DNA of 64,000 bases, taken from Sphingobacteriales bacterium (GTDB lineage: Bacteria > Bacteroidota > Bacteroidia > Chitinophagales > Chitinophagaceae). Shown here in pieces: positions 7,756 to 16,754 of this stretch. The position numbers were made by a program, and so were the translations under genes. Location: assembly GCA_016200915.1 (NCBI GenBank), contig JACQDV010000066.1:1-64000 (forward strand), written 5' to 3'. The notes beneath the pieces were generated by a model. It had not been told where the DNA came from. It saw nothing but the letters and a program-made list of their open reading frames with translations, and ran no database searches. How positions within the stretch are numbered: position 1 is the stretch's first letter; every line of letters begins with the position of its first letter.

Positions 7756-10700
7756 ATGCATACCACCAAAACGATTGCAGCCGCATTGATGCTTTTTAGT
7801 GCTGTCATTTCTTCTGCACAAAAAACAACTGTCACTGCAGTTAAAGCAAGTCCGGATGATTCTTTAAAAAATATTTCGTTAAGCGGATTGAGTTTTCGCA
7901 GCATTGGTCCTGCTATTACCGGCGGACGTGTTATTGATATTGCTGTTAACCCAAGAAACAGTAGCGAATACTTTGTAGCATCTGGTCATGGTTCTTTATG
8001 GAAGACTTCAAACAACGGAACAACTTTTTCACCAGTGTTTGATGCACAACCTTCCTTTGCGATGGGTTCTGTTCGGTATGATCCATCTAATCCCAATAAT
8101 GTGTGGGTGGGAACAGGAGAAAACAATGGACAAGGCAATGCTATTTATGGCGATGGAATTTATAAAAGTGAAGATGGCGGGAAAGGCTGGAAAAATATGG
8201 GTTTGCAAAGTTCAGAACATATTGGTGGGATTGCTATTGACCCAACTAATTCCAATGTGGTGTATGCAGCGGCGTATGGCTCTTTACGAAAAGAAGGGGG
8301 TGACCGTGGTGTTTATAAAACAACTGATGGTGGCAAAACATGGAGACGTGTGTTATACATCAGTGAATATACCGGTTGTTATGAAGTGCATATGGACCCA
8401 CGCAATAACATGACCTTGTATGCAGTGTCACATGAACGTTTTCGTAAAGGTTATACCAATATACAGGGAGGACCTGAAAGTGCTATATACAGAAGTCTCG
8501 ATAGTGGTGCTACCTGGCAAAAAATCATGAAGGGAATGCCAACTGGTGATATTGGCAGAATGGGTATGTGTGTTTCCTCCGCCAACCCTGATGTGTTGTA
8601 TGCAATTGTACAAGCAAAAGAAGGTGCCGGAGTTTATAAAAGTACAAACCGTGGTGCCAGTTGGAATAAACAAAGTGGTGGCATTTCTGCTTATCCTTTT
8701 TATATGCAAAAATTATTTGCTGACCCTAAAGATGAAAACCGTGTGTACAGTATGGATTTACTGATACAGGTGAGTGCAGATGGTGGTAAAACATTTAAAC
8801 CGTTGGGAGAAAAACATAAACATGTAGATAATCATGTGTTATGGATTGATCCTTCTAATACCAAACATTTGATTAGTGGGAATGATGGCGGCGTATATGA
8901 AAGCTGGGATTTAGGACAGAGCTGGAGTTTCAAATCCAATATTCCTATTGCTGAAGTTTATAAAGTAAGTACTGATAATGCGTTGCCTTTTTACAATGTA
9001 TATATCGGCACACAGGATAATAATAGTTTGATGGGACCATCACGAACCATCAATTCATCTGGTATCACCAATCGTGAATGGACATTTACATTAGGTGGTG
9101 ATGGTTTTCAAACAAGGGCCGACTGGAAAGATGATAATATTCTTTATGTGCAATCACAAAACGGCGGATTGGTTCGCTATGATAAAAAGAATGGAGAGCA
9201 ATTATTTATTCAACCAGTAAATTTGATTGATAGTGGTTATCGTTTTGATTGGGATGCACCATTAATTATTTCCCGTCACGATAATAAGCGGTTGTATTTC
9301 GCTGCCAATAAATTATTCCGCACTAATGACCGTGGTAATACATGGGATATCATTAGTCCGGATTTAACAAGAGGTGTTCCGCAAAAGATGTTACGTCTGA
9401 TGAACAAAAGCTGGAGCATTGAAGAGTATGCTACGAAAGGTTCATTGGCAAACATCAGCAGTGTTGCTGAATCACCATTAGATGAAAACATAATTTATGC
9501 GGGTACGGGTGATGGCTTGATACAAGTAACAACAGATGGCGGAAAAACCTGGAGTAAAGCGACTTCATTGCCCGGCGTAACGGAGTTTACAAGAGTACAT
9601 CATATACTCGCTTCACAACATAATAAGTTAGTTGCCTACGCTTCCTGCTATGCATATAACGCTGGTGATTATAAACCATATTTATTAAAAACAAATGATG
9701 GCGGAAAAACATGGGTTTCCATCAATGCAAATCTCCCGGCAAAAGGAAGTACATATTGTATGGCAGAGGACCATGTAAAAGCTGATTTATTATTTGCGGG
9801 AACACAGTTTGGTTTATATGTAAGTGTGGATGGTGGAAAAGAATGGATCAAATTTATGAATGGGCTGCCAACCACCACTATAATGGATATGGAAATACAA
9901 AGAAAGGAGAATGATTTAGTGGTTTCAACTTTTGGAAGAGGTGTTTATATTTTGGATGATTATACCCCGCTTCGTTATTTAACAACAGAAACATTAAGAA
10001 AGAAAGCTGAGATATTCCCAATCAAAGAGGCGTGGATGTATATTGAAGGAAATCCTTTTGGTTTTGCTGGAAAAGGTTTCCAGGGAGCTAATTTTTATTC
10101 TGCAGCCAATCCTCCGGTTGGGGCAACCTTTACTTATTTTATAAAAGATGAAGTAAAGAGTTTAAAAGATAAAAGAAAAGAGGAAGAAAAGAAAAAGCAG
10201 GAGAAAGGAGAAGATGTTGATTATCCATCGTACGATGTATTATTCAAAGAAGGACAGCAACCCGACCCATATTTATTATTTACTGTTACCGATGAACAGG
10301 GTAATGTTATCCGTAAAATAAAAACCCAAATCAGCAAGGGTGTAAATCGTTTAACATGGGATTTCCGTTACCAGCCATTTACTCCTGTTACTTTTACTCC
10401 ATTTGATGATACGTATGCATGGAACACTCCTGATGTTGGTTATATGGTTACTCCGGGTACTTATAAAGTTTCACTGTCACAATTTGAAGATGGTAAGTTT
10501 ACTGAACTGGTTTCAGCACAATCATTCAAATGCGTTCCGTTAAACAATACATCATTGCCTCCTGCTGATAAAGCAACATTGGATGCATTTAATAAAAAGG
10601 TAGCGGACTTAACCAGGGCGATGAGCGGTGCAGATGCATACCGTGGTGAGTTGGTTGAAAAAATTCCTTACCTTAAACAGGCTGTATTAGATGCTGCTTC

Positions 10701-11040
10701 CGTTCCCACAGTTACTTATGAACAAATTTTAGCAATAGAAAATAAACTGAAAGAGATAAACCGCCAGATGAATGGAGATGGATTAAGAGCAAGATATGAA
10801 TCCGTAACACCCATTTCGCTAAAAGGAAGAGTAGACCAGATTGCCGGTTCATTATGGGTTACTACTTCAGCTCCAACAGAAACATTTAAGCAATCGTACA
10901 ATATAGCGGCTGATGGATTTGAAGCCATCTTAAATTCATTGAAAACCGTAACAGAAGAAATTAAACAGGTTGAAACTGTATTGGAAAAATATAAAGCTCC
11001 TTATACACCGGGAAGGTTACCTGACTGGAAGAAAAATTAG
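7756..11040 (+). CDS. secreted BNR / sortilin-type beta-propeller protein (paralog 2)
   Basis: From the ATG at 7756 the protein has 1094 residues and starts with a clean signal peptide (MHTTKTIAAALMLFSAV, ending SSAQ). An upstream TTG at 7696 is in frame but would add 20 non-signal residues, so I reject it. Asp-box motifs (SEDGGKGW, TDGGKTW, SVDGGKEW) mark a BNR/sortilin-type propeller over about residues 40-730. A conserved C-terminal domain follows, ending YTPGRLPDWKKN. It is co-linear with the protein at 775-4071, including the GKGFQG segment and the Lys-rich linker. No catalytic residues or sorting domain can be named. Both copies end at the same type of hairpin. Confidence 0.85.
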   Translation: MHTTKTIAAALMLFSAVISSAQKTTVTAVKASPDDSLKNISLSGLSFRSIGPAITGGRVIDIAVNPRNSSEYFVASGHGSLWKTSNNGTTFSPVFDAQPSFAMGSVRYDPSNPNNVWVGTGENNGQGNAIYGDGIYKSEDGGKGWKNMGLQSSEHIGGIAIDPTNSNVVYAAAYGSLRKEGGDRGVYKTTDGGKTWRRVLYISEYTGCYEVHMDPRNNMTLYAVSHERFRKGYTNIQGGPESAIYRSLDSGATWQKIMKGMPTGDIGRMGMCVSSANPDVLYAIVQAKEGAGVYKSTNRGASWNKQSGGISAYPFYMQKLFADPKDENRVYSMDLLIQVSADGGKTFKPLGEKHKHVDNHVLWIDPSNTKHLISGNDGGVYESWDLGQSWSFKSNIPIAEVYKVSTDNALPFYNVYIGTQDNNSLMGPSRTINSSGITNREWTFTLGGDGFQTRADWKDDNILYVQSQNGGLVRYDKKNGEQLFIQPVNLIDSGYRFDWDAPLIISRHDNKRLYFAANKLFRTNDRGNTWDIISPDLTRGVPQKMLRLMNKSWSIEEYATKGSLANISSVAESPLDENIIYAGTGDGLIQVTTDGGKTWSKATSLPGVTEFTRVHHILASQHNKLVAYASCYAYNAGDYKPYLLKTNDGGKTWVSINANLPAKGSTYCMAEDHVKADLLFAGTQFGLYVSVDGGKEWIKFMNGLPTTTIMDMEIQRKENDLVVSTFGRGVYILDDYTPLRYLTTETLRKKAEIFPIKEAWMYIEGNPFGFAGKGFQGANFYSAANPPVGATFTYFIKDEVKSLKDKRKEEEKKKQEKGEDVDYPSYDVLFKEGQQPDPYLLFTVTDEQGNVIRKIKTQISKGVNRLTWDFRYQPFTPVTFTPFDDTYAWNTPDVGYMVTPGTYKVSLSQFEDGKFTELVSAQSFKCVPLNNTSLPPADKATLDAFNKKVADLTRAMSGADAYRGELVEKIPYLKQAVLDAASVPTVTYEQILAIENKLKEINRQMNGDGLRARYESVTPISLKGRVDQIAGSLWVTTSAPTETFKQSYNIAADGFEAILNSLKTVTEEIKQVETVLEKYKAPYTPGRLPDWKKN

Positions 11041-11058
11041 TTGTCAGTCATTTTGTTT

Positions 11059-11095
11059 AAACCTAACAGGTTTTCAAAACCTGTTAGGTTTTTTA
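11059..11095. terminator. bidirectional terminator, CCTAACAGGT family
   Basis: A 16-bp perfect stem (11059-11074 with 11076-11091; in practice the AT-rich apex forms the loop) followed by a T-run to 11095. It lies between the convergent BNR gene and purU, and abuts the purU stop (11093-11095). It is the second copy of the hairpin seen at 4081. Confidence 0.85.
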
Positions 11096-11920
11096 TTCAA
11101 ATACCACTGTTTTATTTTCATGAACCAGCACCCTGTCTTCAAAAACAAGATGCAATGCTTTGGCTAAAACAGCCGTTTCAATTTCTTTACCTGCCCTTAC
11201 CATATCACTGGTTGTGAAGGAATGATTGACGGGAATAATTTGCTGACAAATAATAGGCCCTTCATCCAAATCATTCGTAACAAAATGAGAAGTGGCGCCA
11301 ATTAGTTTTACACCACGTTCATATGCTTGTTTGTATGGATTAGCACCAATAAAAGCCGGCAAGAAGGAATGATGAATATTGATGATACGCATCGGAAACT
11401 TTTCTACAAAAGCAGGTGAGAGGATACGCATAAATTTTGCCAATACTAAATAATCAGCATTATACTGGTTAATGACCAGTTGTATATCTGATTCAAACTT
11501 TTCTTTACTTATATTTTTATGTGATACGAAATGGAAAGGAATAGCAAACCGTTTGCAGATGTCATGCAACACCTCATGATTGCCAATGACACATTGTAAG
11601 GTTGCTCCTAAAGTTTTAAAATGATTGCGGATTAAAATATCACTCAGGCAGTGATGTTCTTTTGTAACCAATACAATTATTTTCTTTTCAGGAATAGGAT
11701 TGATATGTACTTCCGCATCTTGCGGTAATGCTTCTTTTAATTGTTTGGCTAAAGTATCAGTATTTTGTTCTCCTTCCGTTTGAATACGGAGAAAGAAACG
11801 TCCTTTATCTGTATCCACATGTTCCCGCATGGAAACAATGTTGATACCATTCTTCGCCAGCACATTACTGGTGGCGGCTACTAATCCAACTTTATCACTG
11901 CATTGAATTACTATTACCAT
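11093..11920 (-). CDS. purU: formyltetrahydrofolate deformylase
   Basis: This 275-residue enzyme hydrolyses 10-formyltetrahydrofolate to formate and tetrahydrofolate, balancing one-carbon pools and supplying formate to purine synthesis. Residues 1-80 form an ACT regulatory domain (VIVIQCSDKVGLVAATS). Residues about 85-275 are the formyltransferase fold, with NIHHSFLPAF carrying catalytic Asn and His, and TSHFVTNDLDEGPII carrying the catalytic Asp. Length matches PurU (about 280). ATG at 11918-11920. It lies 6 bp downstream of the ydeI-like gene, likely in one operon with polA. Confidence 0.92.
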   Translation of the reverse strand: MVIVIQCSDKVGLVAATSNVLAKNGINIVSMREHVDTDKGRFFLRIQTEGEQNTDTLAKQLKEALPQDAEVHINPIPEKKIIVLVTKEHHCLSDILIRNHFKTLGATLQCVIGNHEVLHDICKRFAIPFHFVSHKNISKEKFESDIQLVINQYNADYLVLAKFMRILSPAFVEKFPMRIINIHHSFLPAFIGANPYKQAYERGVKLIGATSHFVTNDLDEGPIICQQIIPVNHSFTTSDMVRAGKEIETAVLAKALHLVFEDRVLVHENKTVVFE

Positions 11921-11926
11921 CTCAAC

Positions 11927-12538
11927 TTATCTTTCATACTTCCAGTTACGGCGTTTACCTTCTGCCATCCATTCAATTGCCTGGGTTAATCTTTTCTCTT
12001 TTGTTTCTTCGGTTTTGGCTTCTGTTATCCATTCCACATAATCTTTTTTTGCAGATGGACTAAAGGCTTCAAATGTTGTCCAGGCTTTTTTATTCTTCTT
12101 AACTGCTTTAGTAAAATAATCAGGAACCACTAAACTTTTCTTTTCAGTTGGTTTTTTCTTAACCACTTTTACTCCATCTTCATTCAGCTTCATCGCTTCC
12201 TTTATCCAGGCAGTAATTTTTTTATCGGATGGTAAATCTTTTAGTGAAGTAATTCTTCCCAAATGTCCCATTGCGACTTCTGATTGAGCGGCTTCCATCA
12301 GCTCTTTATCTTTCATCAATGAAGCTTTCCAGAAACCAAAAGAACAATGTTGTTTGAATGCTGCCATACTGCACAGCATTTCACCCTTATAATCAAAATG
12401 CGGAAAACTCCATTTCATTTTTTCTTCTGTACCCGGACAGGTTTTATGAACCAGTTGTCGCAGACGAGTTAGTATCGGTTTTGCAAAGTCGGCTGATTTG
12501 GCAATGTATGCATCAACCCGTTTGTCTTTTGTGGCCAT
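11927..12538 (-). CDS. YdeI/OmdA-family protein with DUF1801-like N-domain
   Basis: From the ATG at 12538 the product is 203 residues. Residues about 8-115 are DUF1801-like (WSFPHFDYKGEMLCSMAAFKQH). Residues about 140-203 are the OmdA/YdeI domain (VVPDYFTKAVKKNKKAW, then the F-SPSAKKDYVEWI block and a KR-rich tail). A longer in-frame reading starts upstream but would run into polA, so the ATG after the polA stop is chosen. The gap to polA is 25 bp and to purU 6 bp. OmdA-type proteins were linked to bacteriocin tolerance in Enterobacteria. The role here is unknown. Confidence 0.8.
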   Translation of the reverse strand: MATKDKRVDAYIAKSADFAKPILTRLRQLVHKTCPGTEEKMKWSFPHFDYKGEMLCSMAAFKQHCSFGFWKASLMKDKELMEAAQSEVAMGHLGRITSLKDLPSDKKITAWIKEAMKLNEDGVKVVKKKPTEKKSLVVPDYFTKAVKKNKKAWTTFEAFSPSAKKDYVEWITEAKTEETKEKRLTQAIEWMAEGKRRNWKYER

Positions 12539-12563
12539 AAAATATATATCTAAGTAAAAATTT

Positions 12564-15389
12564 TTAATGTGCTTCCAACCAGTTCTCACCAGTCCCCACT
12601 TCAGCAATCACAGGTACATCATGCGGTAATAATAATGCTGACTGCATACATTCAATAATCACCGGTGTAATTGTTTTTACTTCGTCCTTCACTGCATCAA
12701 ATACCAATTCATCATGCACCTGTAACACCATGCGGCTTTCGAATTTGTGTTTTTTAAATGCTTCATGAATTTTTATCATCGCCAGTTTAATCATATCAGC
12801 AGCACTTCCCTGTATTGGTGAATTGATGGCATTTCGTTCAGCAAAACCACGAACGGTGAAGTTGGCAGAGTTAATATCTCTCAGCCAGCGTTTTCTTCCC
12901 ATTAAGGTTTGCACATAACCATGTTCACGGGCAAAGTTGATGGTGTCGTCCATGTATTTCTGGATACCGGCAAATTGTTTTTTATAATTATCAATGATTT
13001 CTTTTGCCTCTGTTCTGCTGATGCCCAAGTTATCTGCCAAACCAAATGCTCCTTGTCCATAGATGATACCAAAGTTTACACTCTTGGCTTTGTAACGCAT
13101 TTCTTTGGTCACCTCTTTTTCAGCCACGTTATAAACTTTAGCTGCAGTTGCGGTATGAATGTCTTTATTACTGCGGAAAGAATCACACATAGCCGGGTCT
13201 CCGCTGATGGCCGCTACAATGCGTAATTCAATTTGAGAATAATCAGCACTGATTAATGTATGTTTTTTATCTCTTGGTATAAATGCTTTACGAATTTCCT
13301 TTCCTCTCTCTGTACGAACAGGAATATTCTGTAGGTTAGGATTGTTGCTGCTTAATCTTCCTGTTACGGCGATGGCTTGTCCATAACTGGTATGCACTCT
13401 CCCTGTTTTTTTATTAATCATCAGTGGCAATGCATCTACATAGGTTGATTTTAGTTTGGTATATTCTCTAAAAACAAGAATATCATCCACAATCTTATTT
13501 TGCGAAGCTAATTTTAATAATACATCTTCACCCGTTGCATACTGACCGGTCTTTGTTTTCTTGGCTTTGGGGTCCAGCTGAAGTTTATCAAATAATACTT
13601 CACCTAATTGCTTTGGTGAAGCTAAGTTGAACCGAACTCCGGCTTGTTTGTACACACTTTCCTCAGCAGTCTTTGCTTCTTTTTCTAATTGCTTGGAGTA
13701 GTCATTTAAAAATCCTTCGTCTATTTTTATCCCTTCATATTCCATAGCCATCAGCACTTTTACTAATGGATTTTCTACTTCATTAAAAACTTTTTCTACT
13801 TCATTTGTTTTTAATAATGGAACAAAAGCATTTTTAAGCTGAAGTGTTATATCTGCATCTTCGGCAGCATAATCTTTTATTTTTTCCAGTTCCACGTCCC
13901 GCATTGTTCCCTGTGCTTTACCTTTCTTGCCTATCAGTTCATCAATATGCACCGGTTCATATCCAAGGTATTTAGCACTCAGTATGTCCATATTTCTTTT
14001 TCCTTCCGGTTCAATAACATAATGCGCCAGCATGGTATCAAAAATATTACCTGCCAACTCCACACCATACCATTTCAACATCAGCATATCATACTTCAGG
14101 TTCTGTCCAATCCATATTTTGGTTTTATCACTAAACAGCGGTTCAAATAATTTGAGAATGGCTTTTGTTTTATCCTGGTCAGCAGGGCAGGGGATATAAT
14201 AGGCTTCACCTGTTTTGTAAGAAAAACTCATACCTACCAGTTCTGCGTCGTTCGCATCAATACCGGTTGTTTCCGTATCAAAACAAATTTCTTTTTGTTT
14301 TAATAAATCAGTAACTAATTCTTTAATCTGCTTATCAGTAACTATAGCGGCATAAGTATGTGGCGTGTTATTGATATTTTTAGAAGCAATTAATCCTCCT
14401 TCATCACCATCACTAATTTCAGCAGGTTTCTTTTCTTCTTTTTTCTCCGGCTCAACAATATTTCCAAACAAATCAGTTTGTACAGCAACCGGTGCTGCAT
14501 TAAATACATTAAACTCATCTCCCAGCAATCGTTTACCAAGCGTTTTAAATTCCAGCTCAGCAAACACATCTTTCAATGCTTCTTTATTCCATTCTTTCAA
14601 TCTAAAATCTTCTTCATGAAATTCTGTTGGTACATTAGTAATAATGGTGGCGAGTTTTTTGCTCATGATGGCCAAATCTTTTCCATTACGAACCTTTTCA
14701 CCCAATGCACCTTTAATTTTATCTGCATTAGCCAATACATTTTCTAATGTATCATATTCAGCCAATAATTTAGCAGCTGTTTTTTCTCCCACACCGGATA
14801 TGCCGGGAATATTATCCACTGCATCTCCCATCAATCCTAAAACATCAATTACCTGGCTTACTTCTTTAATATTCCATTTTTCACACACTTCTTTTGGACC
14901 TAATATCTCTGCAGTATTTCCCTGGTAAGGTGGTTTATAAATTTTAATGTGTTTATCTACTAACTGCCCATAATCTTTATCCGGTGTTACCATTAATACA
15001 TCGTAACCGGATGCAGCCGCTTGTTTTGCCAGTGTGCCGATTACATCATCGGCTTCATATCCATCAATGGCAATAACAGGTATATTAAATCCTTCAATGA
15101 TTTTTTTAATATCGGGGACTGATGCTAATAAATCTTCCGGAGCTTCCTGGCGGTTAGCTTTATAGTCAGCAAAATCAGTGTGACGTTCTGTTGGAGCATG
15201 TGTATCAAAGCACACAGCCATATGAGTAGGCTTCTGGTTATTGATCAAATCAACCAGTGTATTGGTAAAACCAAATTGTGCATTGGTGTTTTTGCCTTTA
15301 GAAGTAACCCGTGGATTTCTTATCAGCGCATAATATGCCCTGAACACAAGGGCAAATGCATCGAGCAGGAACAATTTTTTATCACTCAT
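12564..15389 (-). CDS. polA: DNA polymerase I
   Basis: From the ATG at 15389 (MSDKKLFLLDAF) the enzyme has 941 residues. It performs gap filling, primer removal and repair synthesis. The 5'-3' exonuclease domain covers residues about 1-290 (CFDT, GYEADDVIG, TPDKDYGQLV). A 3'-5' proofreading domain follows with an intact Exo I motif CFDTETTGID near residue 375. The polymerase domain has motif A DYSQIELRIVA near 715, motif B with YGQGAFGL, and motif C QVHDELVFD near 890. An in-frame TTG- or ATG-type extension of 14 residues upstream is less likely than the conserved MSDKK start. It leads a probable polA-ydeI-purU operon. Confidence 0.95.
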   Translation of the reverse strand: MSDKKLFLLDAFALVFRAYYALIRNPRVTSKGKNTNAQFGFTNTLVDLINNQKPTHMAVCFDTHAPTERHTDFADYKANRQEAPEDLLASVPDIKKIIEGFNIPVIAIDGYEADDVIGTLAKQAAASGYDVLMVTPDKDYGQLVDKHIKIYKPPYQGNTAEILGPKEVCEKWNIKEVSQVIDVLGLMGDAVDNIPGISGVGEKTAAKLLAEYDTLENVLANADKIKGALGEKVRNGKDLAIMSKKLATIITNVPTEFHEEDFRLKEWNKEALKDVFAELEFKTLGKRLLGDEFNVFNAAPVAVQTDLFGNIVEPEKKEEKKPAEISDGDEGGLIASKNINNTPHTYAAIVTDKQIKELVTDLLKQKEICFDTETTGIDANDAELVGMSFSYKTGEAYYIPCPADQDKTKAILKLFEPLFSDKTKIWIGQNLKYDMLMLKWYGVELAGNIFDTMLAHYVIEPEGKRNMDILSAKYLGYEPVHIDELIGKKGKAQGTMRDVELEKIKDYAAEDADITLQLKNAFVPLLKTNEVEKVFNEVENPLVKVLMAMEYEGIKIDEGFLNDYSKQLEKEAKTAEESVYKQAGVRFNLASPKQLGEVLFDKLQLDPKAKKTKTGQYATGEDVLLKLASQNKIVDDILVFREYTKLKSTYVDALPLMINKKTGRVHTSYGQAIAVTGRLSSNNPNLQNIPVRTERGKEIRKAFIPRDKKHTLISADYSQIELRIVAAISGDPAMCDSFRSNKDIHTATAAKVYNVAEKEVTKEMRYKAKSVNFGIIYGQGAFGLADNLGISRTEAKEIIDNYKKQFAGIQKYMDDTINFAREHGYVQTLMGRKRWLRDINSANFTVRGFAERNAINSPIQGSAADMIKLAMIKIHEAFKKHKFESRMVLQVHDELVFDAVKDEVKTITPVIIECMQSALLLPHDVPVIAEVGTGENWLEAH

Positions 15390-15549
15390 AGCACTAAGGT
15401 AAGATTTGCCAAAATAAAAAAGCGATACCAAAACTGATACCGCTAATAAACTAACTACATGAGAAAATAAAAAGCCGCAGTAGAAACCACGGCCGGATTA
15501 ATCTTACATTATGAGAAAAGTCAAAAAAGTATAGACAATGGGTTAGTAC

Positions 15550-15567
15550 TTCGCAGTTTGCTGCGAA
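15550..15567 (-). terminator. small hairpin after the 78-residue protein gene
   Basis: A perfect 7-bp stem TTCGCAG/CTGCGAA (15550-15556, 15561-15567) with a TTTG loop, about 33 bp downstream of the stop at 15601 on the minus strand. No U-run follows, so termination is uncertain. The rest of 15390-15600 shows no gene. Confidence 0.35.
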
Positions 15568-15600
15568 TAAAATATGGTTCAGAGGTTCAAAAACGGGTTA

Positions 15601-15837
15601 TTACTTCTTATTCATTCCCTTTGCTGCCAGCTCGTCTTCCTTACGGGCAGACTCTTTCTGCACAGACGCAGTCTGGTCAGTAGAGCTGTTTACGTCCTGC
15701 TTAGCAGTTACTTCAGCACCATTAACTTTCTTCTGAACATAGTTAACAGGTTCAGTAGAATAAGTCTTAGCGAAAAAATTTAAGTAGAGGGAAAATGTAA
15801 AGAAGGCCAATGCCAACAGTGTGACTGGTTTTTTCAT
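15601..15837 (-). CDS. small membrane-anchored or exported protein, unknown function
   Basis: The 78-residue protein has an N-terminal hydrophobic segment (residues 4-22: VTLLALAFFTFSLYLNFFA after MKKP), then a polar, Lys/Glu/Ser-rich tail with a heptad-like stretch (VQKESARKEDELAAKGMNKK). It could be an anchored coiled-coil-like peptide or a short secreted protein. I recognise no family. A well-spaced Bacteroidota promoter lies 24 bp upstream of its ATG, and a hairpin follows the stop, so it looks like a free-standing expressed gene. Confidence 0.65.
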   Translation of the reverse strand: MKKPVTLLALAFFTFSLYLNFFAKTYSTEPVNYVQKKVNGAEVTAKQDVNSSTDQTASVQKESARKEDELAAKGMNKK

Positions 15838-15858
15838 GATTCTTGGATTTATGTACAG

Positions 15859-15888
15859 TAAAATTAAAAAGATTTTTTGCTAAAGCAA
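15859..15888 (-). promoter_or_regulatory. Bacteroidota sigma-A-type promoter
   Basis: On the minus strand TTG (complement of 15886-15888) is followed after 19 nt by TAATTTTA (complement of 15859-15866), matching seven of eight positions of TAnnTTTG. The leader to the ATG at 15837 would be about 20 nt. Spacing and position fit the known Bacteroidota consensus. Confidence 0.5.
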
Positions 15889-15973
15889 ATAACAACACAT
15901 ATTTATTTTATTGTGTAAAACAGCAAAAAAATTTTCCCCCATGAAGAAACAGGAACAATTAAAAGCCTGGTTT

Positions 15974-16705
15974 TTAAAACTTATTCTGAATAATATAAGG
16001 CAACATATTTCTCCACGTGGGCCAATCATGATGAATATCGTTACCCCACACATCTAAGTCGTGCCAGATGCCTTTATCCCATAATACTTTCGAAAATCTT
16101 TTGTTGGCTTCGGGATCTTCATAGTTACCGCTTCCGGTATAGATATGAATATTACTGCTGCGCTTGTAATTATCAAAGTACCATGCATCTTCTAAGTTAG
16201 GAATGTAATGAATAGGACTGTTATAATAAACCTGGTCGTCCCAATGCCCTTTGGTGTATTCAGTTAAATCATACACACCACTCATTGAGATAGCACCATT
16301 AATAATATCAGGTCTTTTTAAATACAGGTTCATTGCATGTAATGCACCAAAGGAAGCACCGCAGGTGATAATAGGAGTTTCGCTGCTGGTAGTTGATTTG
16401 ATATAAGGAACCACTTCATTAAATACATACTCATTAAACTGGTTATGACGGATGGCTTTATGCTCTGGCAGCATTTCATTATTGAGCCAGCTTTCCTTAT
16501 TGATGCTATCGATAGAAAAAACTTTCATTTTACCGGCGTCAACAAATGGCTGCAATGCCTCCATCATTTGAAAACGTTCATATTCTAAATAATCCGCCGC
16601 CGCAGTTGGAATTAACAACAAGGAAAAACCATAATGTCCGTAAGAAGCAATGGGCATATCTTTTCCTAATGAAGGACTATACCAACCAAATAATTCTCTG
16701 TTCAT
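15974..16705 (-). CDS. esterase-D-like alpha/beta hydrolase
   Basis: This 243-residue protein is of the putative esterase family (PF00756-like). The nucleophile elbow CGASFGALHAM carries Ser near residue 131. The C-terminal HHDWPTW carries the expected catalytic His, and an Asp/Glu in the IYTGSGNYEDP segment would complete the triad. There is no signal peptide, so it is likely cytosolic. ATG at 16703-16705. It lies 49 bp downstream of the WD40-caspase gene's strand neighbour start, in the same orientation but with no clear operon. Natural substrate unknown. Related proteins act on acyl esters or S-formylglutathione. Confidence 0.75.
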   Translation of the reverse strand: MNRELFGWYSPSLGKDMPIASYGHYGFSLLLIPTAAADYLEYERFQMMEALQPFVDAGKMKVFSIDSINKESWLNNEMLPEHKAIRHNQFNEYVFNEVVPYIKSTTSSETPIITCGASFGALHAMNLYLKRPDIINGAISMSGVYDLTEYTKGHWDDQVYYNSPIHYIPNLEDAWYFDNYKRSSNIHIYTGSGNYEDPEANKRFSKVLWDKGIWHDLDVWGNDIHHDWPTWRNMLPYIIQNKF

Positions 16706-16754
16706 AATAAATGAATTTCAGTTAAGATAGTAAAACAAACAAAATTACTGGTAT

